From Macrothele yani (Eukaryota; Arthropoda; Arachnida; Araneae; Macrothelidae), in the NCBI GenBank assembly GCA_039090855.1, contig CM077005.1:14361921-14425920 (forward strand): a stretch of 64,000 nucleotides of DNA. Direction: 5' to 3'. Position numbers and translations under genes: made by a program. Positions 11,263-23,221 of this stretch are shown here, piece by piece. Position 1 is the first letter of the stretch. Every line of letters starts with the position of its first letter. The notes below the pieces were generated by a model, which did no database searches, was not told where the DNA came from, and saw only the letters and a list, made by a program, of their open reading frames with translations.

Positions 11263-11430
11263 GTAAGATATGCGGTGGACAGTCTGATGTCAGTTTTTAT
11301 TTTTCCTTTTTTATTTTACTTGTCTTCTTGATGTGATCAGCAAAGGAAAGCAGTGGGCAAGAAAGGTTGTTCTTTTAAGTGTATCCTGATGCATGAATAC
11401 TAATGGCATGAAATATTGTACAAGGTACTG

Positions 11431-12560
11431 CAGGGCTGCCAGTGGCGACTAATTAATAGGCGACTATTGCTACTATTTTTGATAACAGGCGACTATGGCT
11501 ACTACTTCCTACAAAAAACAGCCAAAAGCAACTATTAAAAAAAAAAAACCTGAACTATTTTAATTGTAAGGCTACTATTTTTTTAAAAACTTAATTTATG
11601 TTGCATATATTGATGTGCTTGTAACATCAGTTTTTGTATCGATACACGTGGACATCAACTTTGACATCAATATGTACATGTCGAATCAATATGTCTTGTT
11701 CAGTTCATTGCTTTCTGCTCTATTGCAAGTTTCATGGAAGATAGTCAATGGCAAGTATAAACTAGACCTACAATGTGATTAGAGGAATGACCTACACAAA
11801 TCAAGATATTCCGCCAAAAAAGTTTCCCCTTTTTTCTGTTTGGAATACGGCAGAGATTGATTATTCGAATGAGATTCTTGATATACCTCATACCAGATAA
11901 CTACAATTATGTCTACAGAACAAAACAAGTGACCATCATAACACTGAATGACCACAACTATGGCCTTTGAAAGAAGAAATACACATTTTTTTCAACACAG
12001 TGTATGAAGCCCACTTGGGAAATCATATATTATTTTACCAACCACAAAAGCAGAAGAAAGCTCTCCATACTGGCTTGATACAGGTGAGAACATCTGACCT
12101 CCAGAACAATGAGAAAGAAGGAAGTGTTTTCTAATTCCAAAGTTTGTTTCAGGTTAGTTTATGTAAATAGTTTTTGATATATAATTGAATAGAATATTTT
12201 TTGGGTGTAATTTCCATAATCTTTATAATTCTGAGTGCCTTGAATAGCATTGAATAGCATTATATTGAAACTTAGATGCCCTTTTTGTAGTGTGTGGGTG
12301 TGTGTATATATATAATTTTTTTTTAATCACCAAAACATGAACATGGGCTAATTTTGTCACTGTGGTTTGAAATAAATAAAAAAATAACACAATTTTTTTT
12401 TTAGTGTCCCGAGCACTTACATTCGAAACTCGTACACTTTTTTGGGAAACTATTTGTCATTAACATTTAAGTTGTTAAGGCTACTATTTAGGCTACTATT
12501 TTTACCATTAGTGGCTACTAAAGCAACTATTTTCTTGGGTGTGATAGGCTGGCAGCCCTG
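11431..12560. mobile_element. Non-autonomous hAT-like element
   Basis: 1130 bp bounded by CAGGGCTGCCA and TGGCAGCCCTG. It is flanked by the perfect 6-bp direct repeat gtactg (11425-11430 and 12561-12566). Both ends carry repeated ggctactatt/gcgactatt-type subterminal motifs (tandem GGCTACTA near 12480-12530; GGCGACTA near 11440-11500). No transposase frame. It lies about 170 bp downstream of the exon at 11111-11262, so it is intronic. Confidence 0.88.
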
Positions 12561-12679
12561 GTACTGCCATAAATACACCCACACATTTTATCCTATCCAC
12601 AAAAAAAGGAAAAGTATTGAACCTTCAAATTTGGTGGTTAGATATTGCCAAACATTCCTCTTTCTAAAGTTTCAGGTGA

Positions 12680-13745
12680 AATGTGTTCCCCAAAGCCAGG
12701 TCACATAAATATGCAGTGGATAGTAAAAGAGGAAACAACAGTGATTGGATTTGGATTATGGATAAAGCAGGATATGACCCATCCACCGTTGTCAGGCTGT
12801 TGCAACCTTTTGAATCAGCTGAAGGTTCATCTACTGCACCATTCAGTGACATAACAAGCACAACAGAATTGAGGACAGACCTCATTCTGGCTGTCCTCAA
12901 AATGTCAAAACCTCATAGGCCATCAAAGCAGTGAAGAACAAAACCCGGAGAAACCTACTACACAAATAAAAAATCATGGTTAGAGAGGTGAACATGTCAA
13001 CCAGGTCCATATCACTGTTTACTAAATTGGATTTTGGTGTGAGAGCTTACCATCAAGTAAGAGGACAAATATCACTCCACCCTTATAAAAATCAGGAGCC
13101 AAAAATAGGAAAAAAAACTTCCTTCAGTAGTATGCAAACAACACTTACATGATCCTTTTCGGACACGAGAAAATATTTGCAGTCAAAGAGAGCTACAACT
13201 ACCAAAATAACAGGGTGCATGCCCACACTTCTAATGAAACATCTAAGGTTGTTCACGACGTCCAGAGAGACAAACATTCTAACTCAGTGATAGTCTAGGG
13301 GAATGAGTTATGTTGGTGTTACTACTGCCCTGCATTTCTTATCAAAACATCAGCAAAATTTACATCAGTGATGCTTTGGGGAAATGTGGAGCTTCTCAAC
13401 CATACTCTGTTCCATGGACAGGAGTGGACATTTTAGCAAAATTTAGCATCTGCTTTTAAAGCTAAGATCACACCCACATGACTATCTAACAGTGTGCCTG
13501 TCTCCATCAAGGATCAGAATTTGCTTTCTATGAGTGCTGATCTTAATCCTCTGGACCACAACTTGTGCTCATATTTAGACAGGATTGCCTACAGCAAAGG
13601 ACATGCCAATCTTAACTGCCTTCAAGGTCTTTGGTGAGAGCAACATCTAATTCTCCACTGGATGTTGTGCACATTGCTGTTAATCAATGACCAGATTGTT
13701 TAAAGTAATGTGTACAAAGTAATGCTCGTCACTTTGATAACAGCC
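12680..13745 (+). pseudogene. Decayed DDE transposase (Tc1/mariner superfamily)
   Basis: The + strand pieces, in three frames, resemble a transposase in order: MFPKARSHKYAV, TELRTDLILAVLKMSKPHRP (DNA-binding region), NMSTRSISLFTKLDFGVRAY, then FSDTRKYLQSKRA (the catalytic FSDEK-like strand with its aspartate) and a C-terminal part reading ILWTTTCAHI/SYLDRIAYSKGHANLNCLQ, like LDYSIW.ILE.KA of the family. Many stops and shifts. No terminal repeats were found, so the element limits are approximate. Confidence 0.5.
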
Positions 13746-14259
13746 TTGTTGTATTTTATGTACCTTGGTAAATAAGCCTCAATGCATTTGACTTCCCTTG
13801 AATTTTCATTTGTACAAACGCTTATATTTGTAATAATATTTATGCAATACTATGTTCATCAAGGTGTTCTGTTCATTACATGAAGAATTTAGTGGTGTGA
13901 ACTTTGTGCACGTAAAGTATGTTTTATTGTTCCCAGAAATCCTTGTAACTATCTGATTTTTAACTGACTCAGGAATAACTTCATTCATTTTATATACTGG
14001 CTGTAAACAAGAATGAAAAGAAAAATATATTCACTGTACTATCATATGATATAAATACACAAAAACTCCAATGTTTTTCTTTTCTATGGTTGAGATTCAT
14101 TTTTTCAAATGAATGCATTTATTTCTCGTGATTAGTTTATATTTAAAACAAAAAATTGCCATTGCCATTCAGTATCTGTTTAAAATTGTCATAATAATAA
14201 TCACATATTTGGCACATCCATGACAGAAAGCTTGGAGGTTTTCCTATTTATTACGTGTT
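13746..14259. other. Non-coding stretch, nothing recognised
   Basis: AT-rich spacer between a transposase relic and the LINE insertion. No gene or repeat recognised. Confidence 0.45.
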
Positions 14260-14269
14260 ACATTAAAGT

Positions 14270-15247
14270 TACATTAATATTATTAATAACATCTGTGAAA
14301 ATGCAAGTGTAAAGATTCTGCTATTTGAGAATACAGCACACATAAAAATTGGAAAGGGAGTGAGACAAGGTGACACTATATCTCCCAAACTCTTTAATGC
14401 CACTTTGGAAAATGTCTTTCAATCACTGAACTGGGAAAACAAAGGGATAAAGAGTAATGGAGATTATCTAACTCACCTTCATTTTGCTGATGACGTAGTC
14501 ATTTTTGCAACTACCCCATCAGAGCTGCAGAGTATGATCCAGGAACTTGCTGACAAGAGTAAAGAAGTGGGATTAAAAATAAACTTTCAGAAGTCAAAAG
14601 TGATGTACAATGCTTTTACAAGAAATGAGGATTTATCGATTGATGGGGAAAAGCTTGAGATAACCAATACCTACATTTATCTCTGACAGCAGATATCAAG
14701 TGAGGGTCACATTGATGAAGAAATTAATCAGCGTATAAAACTTGCCTGGAGAGCATTTGGAAGAAACAGTATAATTTTCAAGAGCAATATGCCATTATGT
14801 CTTAAAAGAAAAGTGTTTGATCAATGCATCCTTCCAGTGCTTACGTATGGTGCAGAGACATGGACCTTAACTAAAAATGATATACAAAGACTGCAGACAA
14901 CTCAAAGTAGCATGGAGAGGGGCATGCTTGGTGTAACCAGGAGAGATAAGAAGAGGAACTCGTGGATGAGAAAAATGACAAGAGTGGAAGACATCATAAT
15001 CAGAGTAAAATCCCTGTAATGGCAATGGGCTGAACACATTGCTAGAAGGACAGACCATCGATGGACAGGCACAATTTTAGACTAGATTCCAAGGGACAGG
15101 AAAAGATCTAAAAGAAGACCACATGGGAGATGGGTGGATGAAATTCAAAAGTATGCGAAAGTAACATGGAGGAGATTGGCACAAGACAGACCGTTGTGGA
15201 AGAAACTTGGGGAGACCTTCGTCCAGCAGTGTATTGATAATGGTTGA
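14270..15247 (+). pseudogene. LINE reverse transcriptase C-terminal part with three stop codons
   Basis: A single uninterrupted reading frame apart from three stop codons (TGA at 14684, TAA at 15017, TAG at 15083). It reads through KGVRQGDTISPKLFNATLE, then the catalytic strand HLHFADDVVIFA with the two aspartates, then ILPVLTYGAETWTL and the C-terminal WAEHIARRTDHRW...GRWVDEI region, ending at TGA 15245. There are no frameshifts in nearly 1 kb, so the insertion is fairly recent and its stops are point mutations. Confidence 0.88.
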
Positions 15248-15261
15248 CAATGATAATGATG
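14270..15261 (+). mobile_element. 5'-truncated non-LTR retrotransposon (LINE)
   Basis: Flanked by the perfect 10-bp duplication acattaaagt (14260-14269 and 15262-15271), so both ends of the insertion are fixed. Truncation is at the 5' end, inside the reverse transcriptase. The 3' end after the stop is a short (TGA/TAA)-rich tail (tgataatgatg) instead of poly-A, as in RTE-type LINEs. The RTE assignment is inferred from the tail and protein layout and is not certain. Confidence 0.9.
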
Positions 15262-15271
15262 ACATTAAAGT

Positions 15272-16481
15272 AGTGAAAATTCGGCCCCTTCTTTTTTTTT
15301 TTTTTTTTTTTATAGATTTTAACACATTTCTTTTCTCAAGTGTTTTAGAACTGATTTCTAGCTCATTTTTATCTCTTGTGAGTATTTGGAATTTAGTAAT
15401 TGTTGCACACACTTTTGCTTGTGATTGTTTGTAATTAACTGTATCTTAACAACTTGGGTTTTCCTTGTGTGTTTTATTTTTAATATACTTTCTTTGCTAA
15501 TTAGTGTTTGGAACTTGCAATTTTTTGCACTACGTTTTTATCATGAGTGTTTGTAAAAATTTTTACCCACATTTGTTCTTGTAACTGATTACCTGCTTTT
15601 CTTCCCATGACTATTTTAAAATATCATACTGTTGACTCACTGTTTGTTTCATAAGCATGTGGAAATGGCAGGTTTTTAACATCTTTCTATTTTCACAGTT
15701 CATCAGTTCATAATAATTTTGTTCTTGATTTAGAATTGAGTGATTTTTAACACTTTCTGTTCACCTGTTTGTTACACAACCATTTTTACTGAGTGAAACT
15801 TGCTTCATTCATATTCTTATGAGTATGGTATTATTTGATTTTTAACATGGTTATTATCTCAAGTATTGGGAACTGATTAACTTTAGGAACACCTTTTCTC
15901 ATCAGCATATGTACTGGGTACCAGAGTAGCAAAATGTAGACGTACTAGTATACGCTGTTTGCAGATAGTTTCCAAATTATTAGCAGATTTTGCAGATAGT
16001 TTTTGCTTGTGGATTAAAAAATAAAAATGTTATTTACAGAAGTTAAAACACTTACTCAACTTTTCTCAGATTAATATACTTAATTCTATTTTAACTTGAA
16101 GTTTGACTTTTTTTTCACATCTTCTGAGTTCTGTCATTTTTAGAGACGTTTCAGGCATCCAGATTTTATCAAGGCCTGTTCTCAATGTATAGGAACTGCA
16201 TCAAAACTTTCTTTCGCTCAGAAAGTATTTAAATTTTATTGCCAGGTTCCTCTTGCAGTTGCCAGTTCTTAAATTAAACTATTTTCAGTGTGTATTTTGT
16301 AAGTCTACTATTTTTGAATCAAGTTGTTGAAAATGCTATCTATAATTTTTGAAGGTTCATTAATAAAACTGCTTTTCTGGATATAAAAACTTTCTTTAAT
16401 TTGTCTCTTGTTTTTATGAGGTTCATAGCCTAATATTTCGCCATAAAGGTCCATTTCACACACTTTGCACACATTCAATTG
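15272..16481. repeat. Poly-T tract and degenerate minisatellite-like region
   Basis: After a T-run at 15291-15312, the region to about 15900 repeats variants of a loose unit containing gatttttaacacttt, ttctcaagtg and gtttggaact at intervals of roughly 60-75 bp. The same words recur at 18390-18600 on the far side of the inserted element at 16482-18126. It looks like an old, decayed tandem repeat split by that insertion. The rest to 16481 is AT-rich with nothing recognised. Confidence 0.4.
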
Positions 16482-17352
16482 CAGGGCTTGAAAAATATCT
16501 GAAAAGTTACATGCCCAGCTGGGCTAGTGAAGAAAATATTTACTTGCCCAGAAGTAAAATCTACATGCCTAGAAAAATTTATCTTTTAAGATAACAAAAC
16601 AGAAACCTCAGTTTTTTAAAGTTAAAAATTATGCTAAACTTTTTATACATCTTTTGCATCGCCATTTTAAAGTGTCTGTGTTCAAAGTGCACAAGAGCAT
16701 ATATCTTAAGTTTTAAGAAAGGTAATCGATGACATTTTAGAAATTTAGTGATTATGCCATGTTCAAGAATTTTTAATATACGTCCTGTGTTTTGCAAAAA
16801 AAATAGTCATAGTTAACTGTACAGCAGTTTAAGTAGTTTTCAAAAATTTTGAATGTAAAAATTATTTACCTTTTTCTCTTGTGCAAACAGAAGTGATTTT
16901 GCATCATAAAATATCCCAAGAATTGTTTTTAGAAACAAAGGCAATCCTTACGTGTTCGATTACTGTTGTGTGCACTTATAGTTATTAAACTATATTATCG
17001 CCTGGACCCCCCCCCCCCACATTCCTTGAAAAAATTGCTGGTGGTTGGTGGTATCAGCAGTTTTAGGATGGTTTTGGCAAGCAGTGCACCACATAAGTCT
17101 TGTCGTCATTTGACTTCAGCCAATTAAATGCTTTTTCATCCAAGATTCCTGAACTGTCCGACAGTGTTTTTTAGCATACACTTTATCATAGTCTGCTTGT
17201 GTAAGTTTCAATTCTGCCAACGACACAGATTCCGATTCTGAAATTACGTCACTCAACAATGCAGAAGACGAATTTGTAACAACCGCTGACAGATCGGGAA
17301 TTCCACATAATTGCTTACTATGAGATATACTCTCATTGCTGGATCTTTTTCC

Positions 17353-17384
<32 letters not shown>

Positions 17385-18126
17385 TCATTACTAAATACAA
17401 CTTATATCCACAGCAAACACAAACTACTGTTCTCTCGGACAAACTAAGTAAGTTATTGGTGTCGGTAATTTTCGCTCTTCTCCCGGCTAAGTGTACAGGC
17501 TCGTTTCTTAAATCTTAAACAAAACTTAGGCTTTGTTTCAGTAGTACCGCTGTTGTTCGTGTGTGTGTGTGGGGTGGGGGTGGTGGAAGCTTCCATTTCA
17601 CCTCCTCACTCGCGCAAGTTGTATCAGAGACCCAACTCCACCCGGAGCTGTGAAATAAATATTCTGTTGTCACTCCCTCCTCATAAAGCACAGCTTTTTT
17701 GCCCATCAGTCTGCGTCCTCCTGTTTCAGGGCAGTTTACGTATTTTGTCACTAAACACCAGAGGCTAGTTTCATCCGAGGCAAGCATCCTGTCGTTAACT
17801 GTAAACAACATCTGGTGCAAAACTACGTATGGCCCCAATTTCTGGATGTAGGGCATAATATAATTGAAGCGCTATCCTCCTGGCCTTGGCATTCATTCCA
17901 TAATAATAATACAACTTCTGGTGATGTGCAGTAAAATGAAAAACACGCGACGACAGTCTTTTTTTTTTTTTTTTTTTTTTCTAGAGTAGAAAATTCTTCA
18001 TTTCAAATTTTTTTCTTTTTCTTTAAACCTAGTTGCCTGACCGGGCAACTAGATTTAATTTTTACTTGCCCAGACCAATAATTTACATGCCCCGGGCATC
18101 TCGGGCATGTTATTTTTGAAGCCCTG
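16482..18126. mobile_element. CAGGG-ended hAT-like element
   Basis: 1645 bp bounded by CAGGGCTTGAAAAATA and TATTTTTGAAGCCCTG (near-perfect 16-bp inverted ends). Subterminal repeats read ttgcccag and catgccc. The flanks share 5 bp, aattg (16477-16481 and 18127-18131), which is one less than the other elements here. A short minus-strand frame inside is listed separately. Inside are a run of C (17009-17017), a long poly-A (17353-17381) and a poly-T (17959-17980). Probably non-autonomous. Confidence 0.8.
17116..17442 (-). CDS. Short unidentified frame inside the hAT-like element
   Basis: The minus-strand frame has a poly-F part translated from the A-run, then SNESISHSKQLCGIPDLSAV ... TQADYDKVYAKKHCRTVQESWMKKH. 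I do not recognise it. The C-terminal half is charged and contains a YAKKHCR...W pattern of the kind found at the start of BED fingers, but there is no complete finger. It may be a remnant of the N-terminus of an element protein. It is the only frame in the element free of obvious low complexity over 70 residues. Confidence 0.3.
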
Positions 18127-19702
18127 AATTGTAATGTATTTATTTTGTCCTCATTGGAATCTGTAATGTTCTAATAATTATTTATTGTTTTATTATTTTC
18201 TTTAAATTATTTTATTGTATTGTTATCGTGGTTCGCGCTTCACGGGTTTGCAGCAAGTTTTCTGTTTCAATGGTTGTGTATGCAGATACATTTTATTTTT
18301 ATACAACTCTGCTGGGTAGGTACTTCAAAAAAAAAAAAAAAAAGAAAAAAAACATTTTTGCATTTATAACTCACTGATGTGTAAGGCACTTGATTTTTCA
18401 GGCACTTTTGTTTTTTTTGAGTATTTGGGAGTGAATCTTGAAACTCTTGGTCTCACTAATGTTTTTAATTGAATAATTTTCATCTCTTTTGTGTTATAAT
18501 GGTATTTGTATCTAAGCAATTTGTGACTGTTTTGGACTGACTGATTTTTAATGCACTAGTTCTCTTGAATGCTTGGAATTGACTGTTCCAACACTAACTC
18601 AGATGGCTACTTCCTCGATTGAGTCATGTGAACATTTTATATCAACAGATTTTTATAATATTTCACTTGTATGAGCATAGGTTTGAAAAAACATGAAATC
18701 TGCATACTTGAGTTTCTAGTTAATTTATAAACTGTATATCAAGAATGAAACTAGTCAGAAATTCATAACTTTGCTTGGTGTTTGGGTAAAACACAAATGT
18801 ATTGGAATTGTGTGAATTAAATTATAGCTGGCTTTTTTATTTTTTATTTTTAATGTGTGGGGCGTGATCACAGGATACGTGTATTAGGCTAAGTGGTCTG
18901 GAACTCTCTTCATATTTTAGTGATGGCTTCTACATGTTGTATTCAGGAAAATTTGATCATGCAGAATCAGATTATAGTTTATTCATTTAGGGTTAAACTA
19001 TATGTTACAGTCAAAGCATATTTTGTAGCTCAGATTCCAGTCAGTGTTGTACAAACATAAATAAAATTCATGAAAATCAAAAATAAAATTCATGAAAATC
19101 AAACAGTGCACATGGCTAAATTAGTTTTCAACCATTGCCGTAATTAGGCGTTGCTATCCAAAAACATTTTTGAAAGCAGATTTCAGTGAAAACTGTATGC
19201 TTTACTTTTCATGTTGGTACAGTCCTGCTGTGTCAGATATATAGTTCTTAATTGTTTTGGATTATGTTGCCTACATAGTTGTGATAAGCCTAACAGAGCA
19301 GTAACATTTTAATTTTTTTATAAGTTCAGTTCTCAGTGGTAACACAAGTACCTGATTGTGGTTCTGTATTCATAATTATTGATTTTATTCACAAGCGAAA
19401 TCCTGGCATGAAGCAATTCAAGTCACTGCCAGCTTACTAGTTTAATGCTGAAAAGCAAAACAAAAAACCAACATGAAGCCACTGTTCTGAAATATTACTA
19501 CTTTTTTTTTTTTTTTTAACTGGCCCACATATAAGTTATTTCTCTGAAAAAGCATTTTCTTCTAAAATTTTCTGGTTGATGTGTAATCGTTAAAGTAAAT
19601 TATTTATCATTGGGGGCTAATGAAATACAGTGTGTTCTGCTTAGACATATAATAAAAGGAAGTATAATAAATTTTGAACTTTCCACAATTTATTAGCACC
19701 AT
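18127..19702. other. Intronic spacer with decayed repeat
   Basis: AT-rich. About 18390-18600 carries the same loose words as 15310-15900 (gatttttaatgcac, gcttggaattgac). Short A-runs lie at 18329-18352. A 21-bp direct duplication (ataaaattcatgaaaatcaa type) occurs at 19060-19101. No gene recognised. Confidence 0.45.
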
Positions 19703-20562
19703 CAGGGATCGCATTCCTCCTAAAATTCCTAATATTTTGTGACCCTCCTTAAATTCCTAAAATTATACCTAAAATTTGCTATTCTTCCTAAAATTTTCGT
19801 AAGCTTATTTATTAAAAATACAACCGTTATTAACGCTAATAAATTTATCATTACAGTAAGGTAAAAAGACCTGTTATTGTAGAAACACAGCCTATATGCT
19901 GTGCTGCTGAAGGGAGGGAAAATGACGCCATCGAGATGCACTTGCTTCGGGGCGGGCGCTCCACTTTGTGCCTTCGGACAGTTTTCGAGAGTAACAAGAG
20001 ATCTAAGGGAAAAGGGGAGGGGTCATTTTCACCCCTGGTTTGCGCTTTGCAGACGAACTCCGTGGCACGCAGAAGATCATACTTTATTTTTGTACATGCC
20101 TTGTGGAACCCCTCTTTCTGCTGATGTTTTGTTATTGTAAACCGCAGGTGGGTGGAAGCAAAGAGGAAACATGTGGTCTCCTTCCGTAACCTCCGGTAAT
20201 GACGATGGGATGGTAGCTGAGTGTTATCGTGGCAGGCAGTAGAGCACGTGATCATTGACCTTCGATCGTGCGTCGGCGGCGACAGCGACCTTCGATGCGC
20301 AATATATCTCGGCTCCGACTCGCTTTGACTGAACTTACGTGAGATGCGTATGATAGTTTCTGGTTTTGCGTCTTTTATGGTGTTCTCTGTGCTGTGTGCA
20401 GGTTCAGTTCTCTAGTGGTGACCTGCTTTTTTTTTTTTTTTTTTTTTTTCTATCTTCTGACATCCTCTCAGCCAAACTTTGGGAAGTTGTCTGGTTTTGC
20501 AATATTGGAACGTGTTTTTGTACTTCCCTTTCATTTTCTGGTTAGTAATACAAGTGTTTAAG

Positions 20563-23221
20563 ATGCCTAAATCCAAAACGAAATTTCAAGATGCGTGGCT
20601 CGCCAAAGAATTGGACGGAGTGAAGTTGAAAGAATCGTGTTCTGCAACTGAAGCAATATTTTCTGCTAAGTGTATATTGTGTTCAGAAATTTTCAATATT
20701 TCTAATAGTGGCTTTTCACAAGTAAAAGCGCATCATAAAGGAAAAAACATTTGCAGAAATTTCAAAGTAAATTTCAAAATAAGTCCATCCTGAAAGCCTT
20801 TGGAGGACGGGATCTTCAGCCCAAAACAAATATTAGTGAAGTACTGAGTCATGATTTACAGTTGGCTAAAGCCGAAGCATTATGGGCCATGAAAGTTGCT
20901 AAGGACAATGTCTTTTGTTTCATGCACTGAAACAGTTGAACTTTTCAAAGAAATGTTTCCTGATTCTGCTATTGCAGCCAAAATGCAACTTAAAGAAAAA
21001 AAGTTGCTTATGTGATATCACATGGATTGTCAAAATATTTTGAAGAGGATTTGAAAAAAGACATTGCATCTAGTAGCCCAGGAAAGGTTACTATAGCATT
21101 TGATGAAACTACAAATACACAAGTGAAACGGCAGTTGGATGTGTATCTCAGGTACTGGTCTTCAGAAATAAATTCAGTTTCTTGCCGATACCTAACAAGC
21201 GTTTTTCTGGGTCATGCAACAGCAGATATTTTGCTAAAAGAAATTCTTGATGTGTTATCATCCTTCAATATTTCGTTGAACAGAATTATTTGTGTATCCA
21301 TGGAAAGCCCAAATGTAAATAAGTGCTTTTTATGCAAATTCAATGAAGTTGTAAAACAAGAAACAGGCCAGAAATCTTTGGAACTAGGTTTTTGCAACCT
21401 GCATGTTGTTAGTAAGCATTTAAAATTTTTTTGACAAGCTTAAATATAGATTTTGACGAATTTGCTACTGATATGCATTACTTTTTAAAGAGTAGTGCTG
21501 CAAGACGAGAGGATTATAAATCTGTTGAGGATATAACATTGGTCACAGCCAAATTTCTTTTGCGTCATGTCAGCAACAGATGGTTAACCGTTGGTTCTGT
21601 AGCCCAGAGGCTCTTGGATCAATGGCTAAATATTACAGAATATTTTTTAAACTTCTTGCCATCTCAAAAAATATTTGAAAACAACTACGCAATTCGGCAA
21701 GGTATAAAAGAATTCATTGTTTCCTGAAAAATGAGCTAACTCCTTGCTATTTAGCATTTATTTCATTTTCACACCAAAATTTTGAAAAGTTTTCATTATG
21801 TTATCAGAGTGAAGAACCAAAAATACACCAGTTATATTCTGATTTAAATACTTTAATGAGGAATGTTATGGCTCAGTTTATCCAAGATGATGTTATTGCA
21901 GGGAAATTTGGAGAAGACCTAAAGAATGTAGATTTTGAAAACAAAAATTCATGGAAAAAAACTAGGGGAGTTAGAAGTTGGTATGAAGACAAAAAAATCT
22001 CCTCAGGAATGTTCAGGAGACCAGGCAGAAATTATTTCTCCTAGATGTAAGATCATCACTAATTGCAACCACAAAATATTTAAAGTCAAATTTGTCATTC
22101 TGCAATCAAAAGCTAAGAGACATAGAAGTTTTAAAGGTTAAAAGAACCAAAGAAAGAGTCAACTCAACTTTCAGTCACTGAAGGACTTTCGGAAATAACC
22201 AGAATTTCAAGTGTTTTGCATCTTTCTGAGGAACAAATTGATAGAGTAAGAGAAGAGTGGAAACTTTTAAATTCTGATAAGCCAACTCTAGATGAACTAG
22301 TGAAATTTTCAGAAGAAGGGCATATTCCAGTGCGGATTGATCATGACTGGTGTAATATATTTAGTATTAAAGACTCTAGCGGAAAAGAAAATACTCAAAT
22401 CTTGCTAAACTCATCAAGTCAATTTTAGTTTTACCTCATGGTAATGCTGATGCAGAAAGGGGATTTTTGGTTAACACTGCTCTGTTAAGGAAGGACAAGG
22501 CTAACTTAAAAGACTCAACTATAACATCATTAAGAATAGTTAAAGGGGCCATTAAACACTATGGATGTGTAAGTAAAGTTCCCATAACAAGAAATTTGTT
22601 AAATAGTGTTCGTGATTCACATAAATTTTATAAAGAGTATGTTGATAAGCTGAAGGAAGAAGAATAAAAAAAAGGTAAAAGAAAGGAAGCAGAAAGAGAG
22701 GGAAAATAAGGAAAGGGAGCTAGAGAAAAAAAGTTAAGGGAAGGACAAGGCTAACTTAAGACTCAGCTATAACATCATTAAGAATAGTTAAAGGGGCCAT
22801 TAAACACTATGGATGTGTAAGTAAAGTTCCCATAACAAGAAATTTGTTAAATAGTGTTCGTGATTCACATAAATTTTATAAAGAGTATGTTGATAAGCTG
22901 AAGGAAGAAGAATAAAAAAGGTAAAAGAAAGGAAGCAGAAAGAGAGGGAAAATAAGGAAAAGCAGCTAGAGAAAAAGAAAAAGCTGAGTTTGATGACAAA
23001 ATAAAAGAAAATAATGCAGAAATAAATTGGCTTAAAAAAGATAAAGAAGCCTCCCTAGCAGTAATTCAAGAGGGAACAGAAAGAATGAGAAAAGCTGTAG
23101 AAAAACAAAATACTGTTGAAATAGCAGTTGCCTCTAACTTGATCATACAAGGTTCAGCTGAAATAAAGAAAACTGAAAGTAAATTAGTTGTGGTGGAAGC
23201 AGAAAAAGGTTAAAACAATAA
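20563..23221 (+). pseudogene. hAT transposase, frameshifted (copy 2)
   Basis: Same protein as copy 1: BED finger (CILCSEIF ... HHKGKN, with the last histidine lost because an A-run is one base shorter), catalytic region FDETTNTQ and CVSMESPNVN (Asp to Glu in place of copy 1 MDSPN), and C-terminal PHGNADAERGF at about 22440. The frame breaks near 20745, 20908, 21000, 21425, 21680, 21945 and 22395. The C-terminal KEYVDKLKEEE end and coiled-coil tail appear twice because of the internal duplication. Copy 2 keeps TCA where copy 1 has a stop near the C-terminus, so the two copies are broken differently. Confidence 0.88.
22491..22985 (+). repeat. ~250-bp tandem duplication in hAT copy 2
   Basis: The segment starting aaggacaaggctaactt at 22491 recurs at 22741 with an offset of 250 bp, including the end of the transposase and the start of its Lys/Glu-rich tail. 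Absent from copy 1, so it arose after the copies separated. The junction is inside A-rich sequence (agagaaaaaaagttaaggg). Confidence 0.92.
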
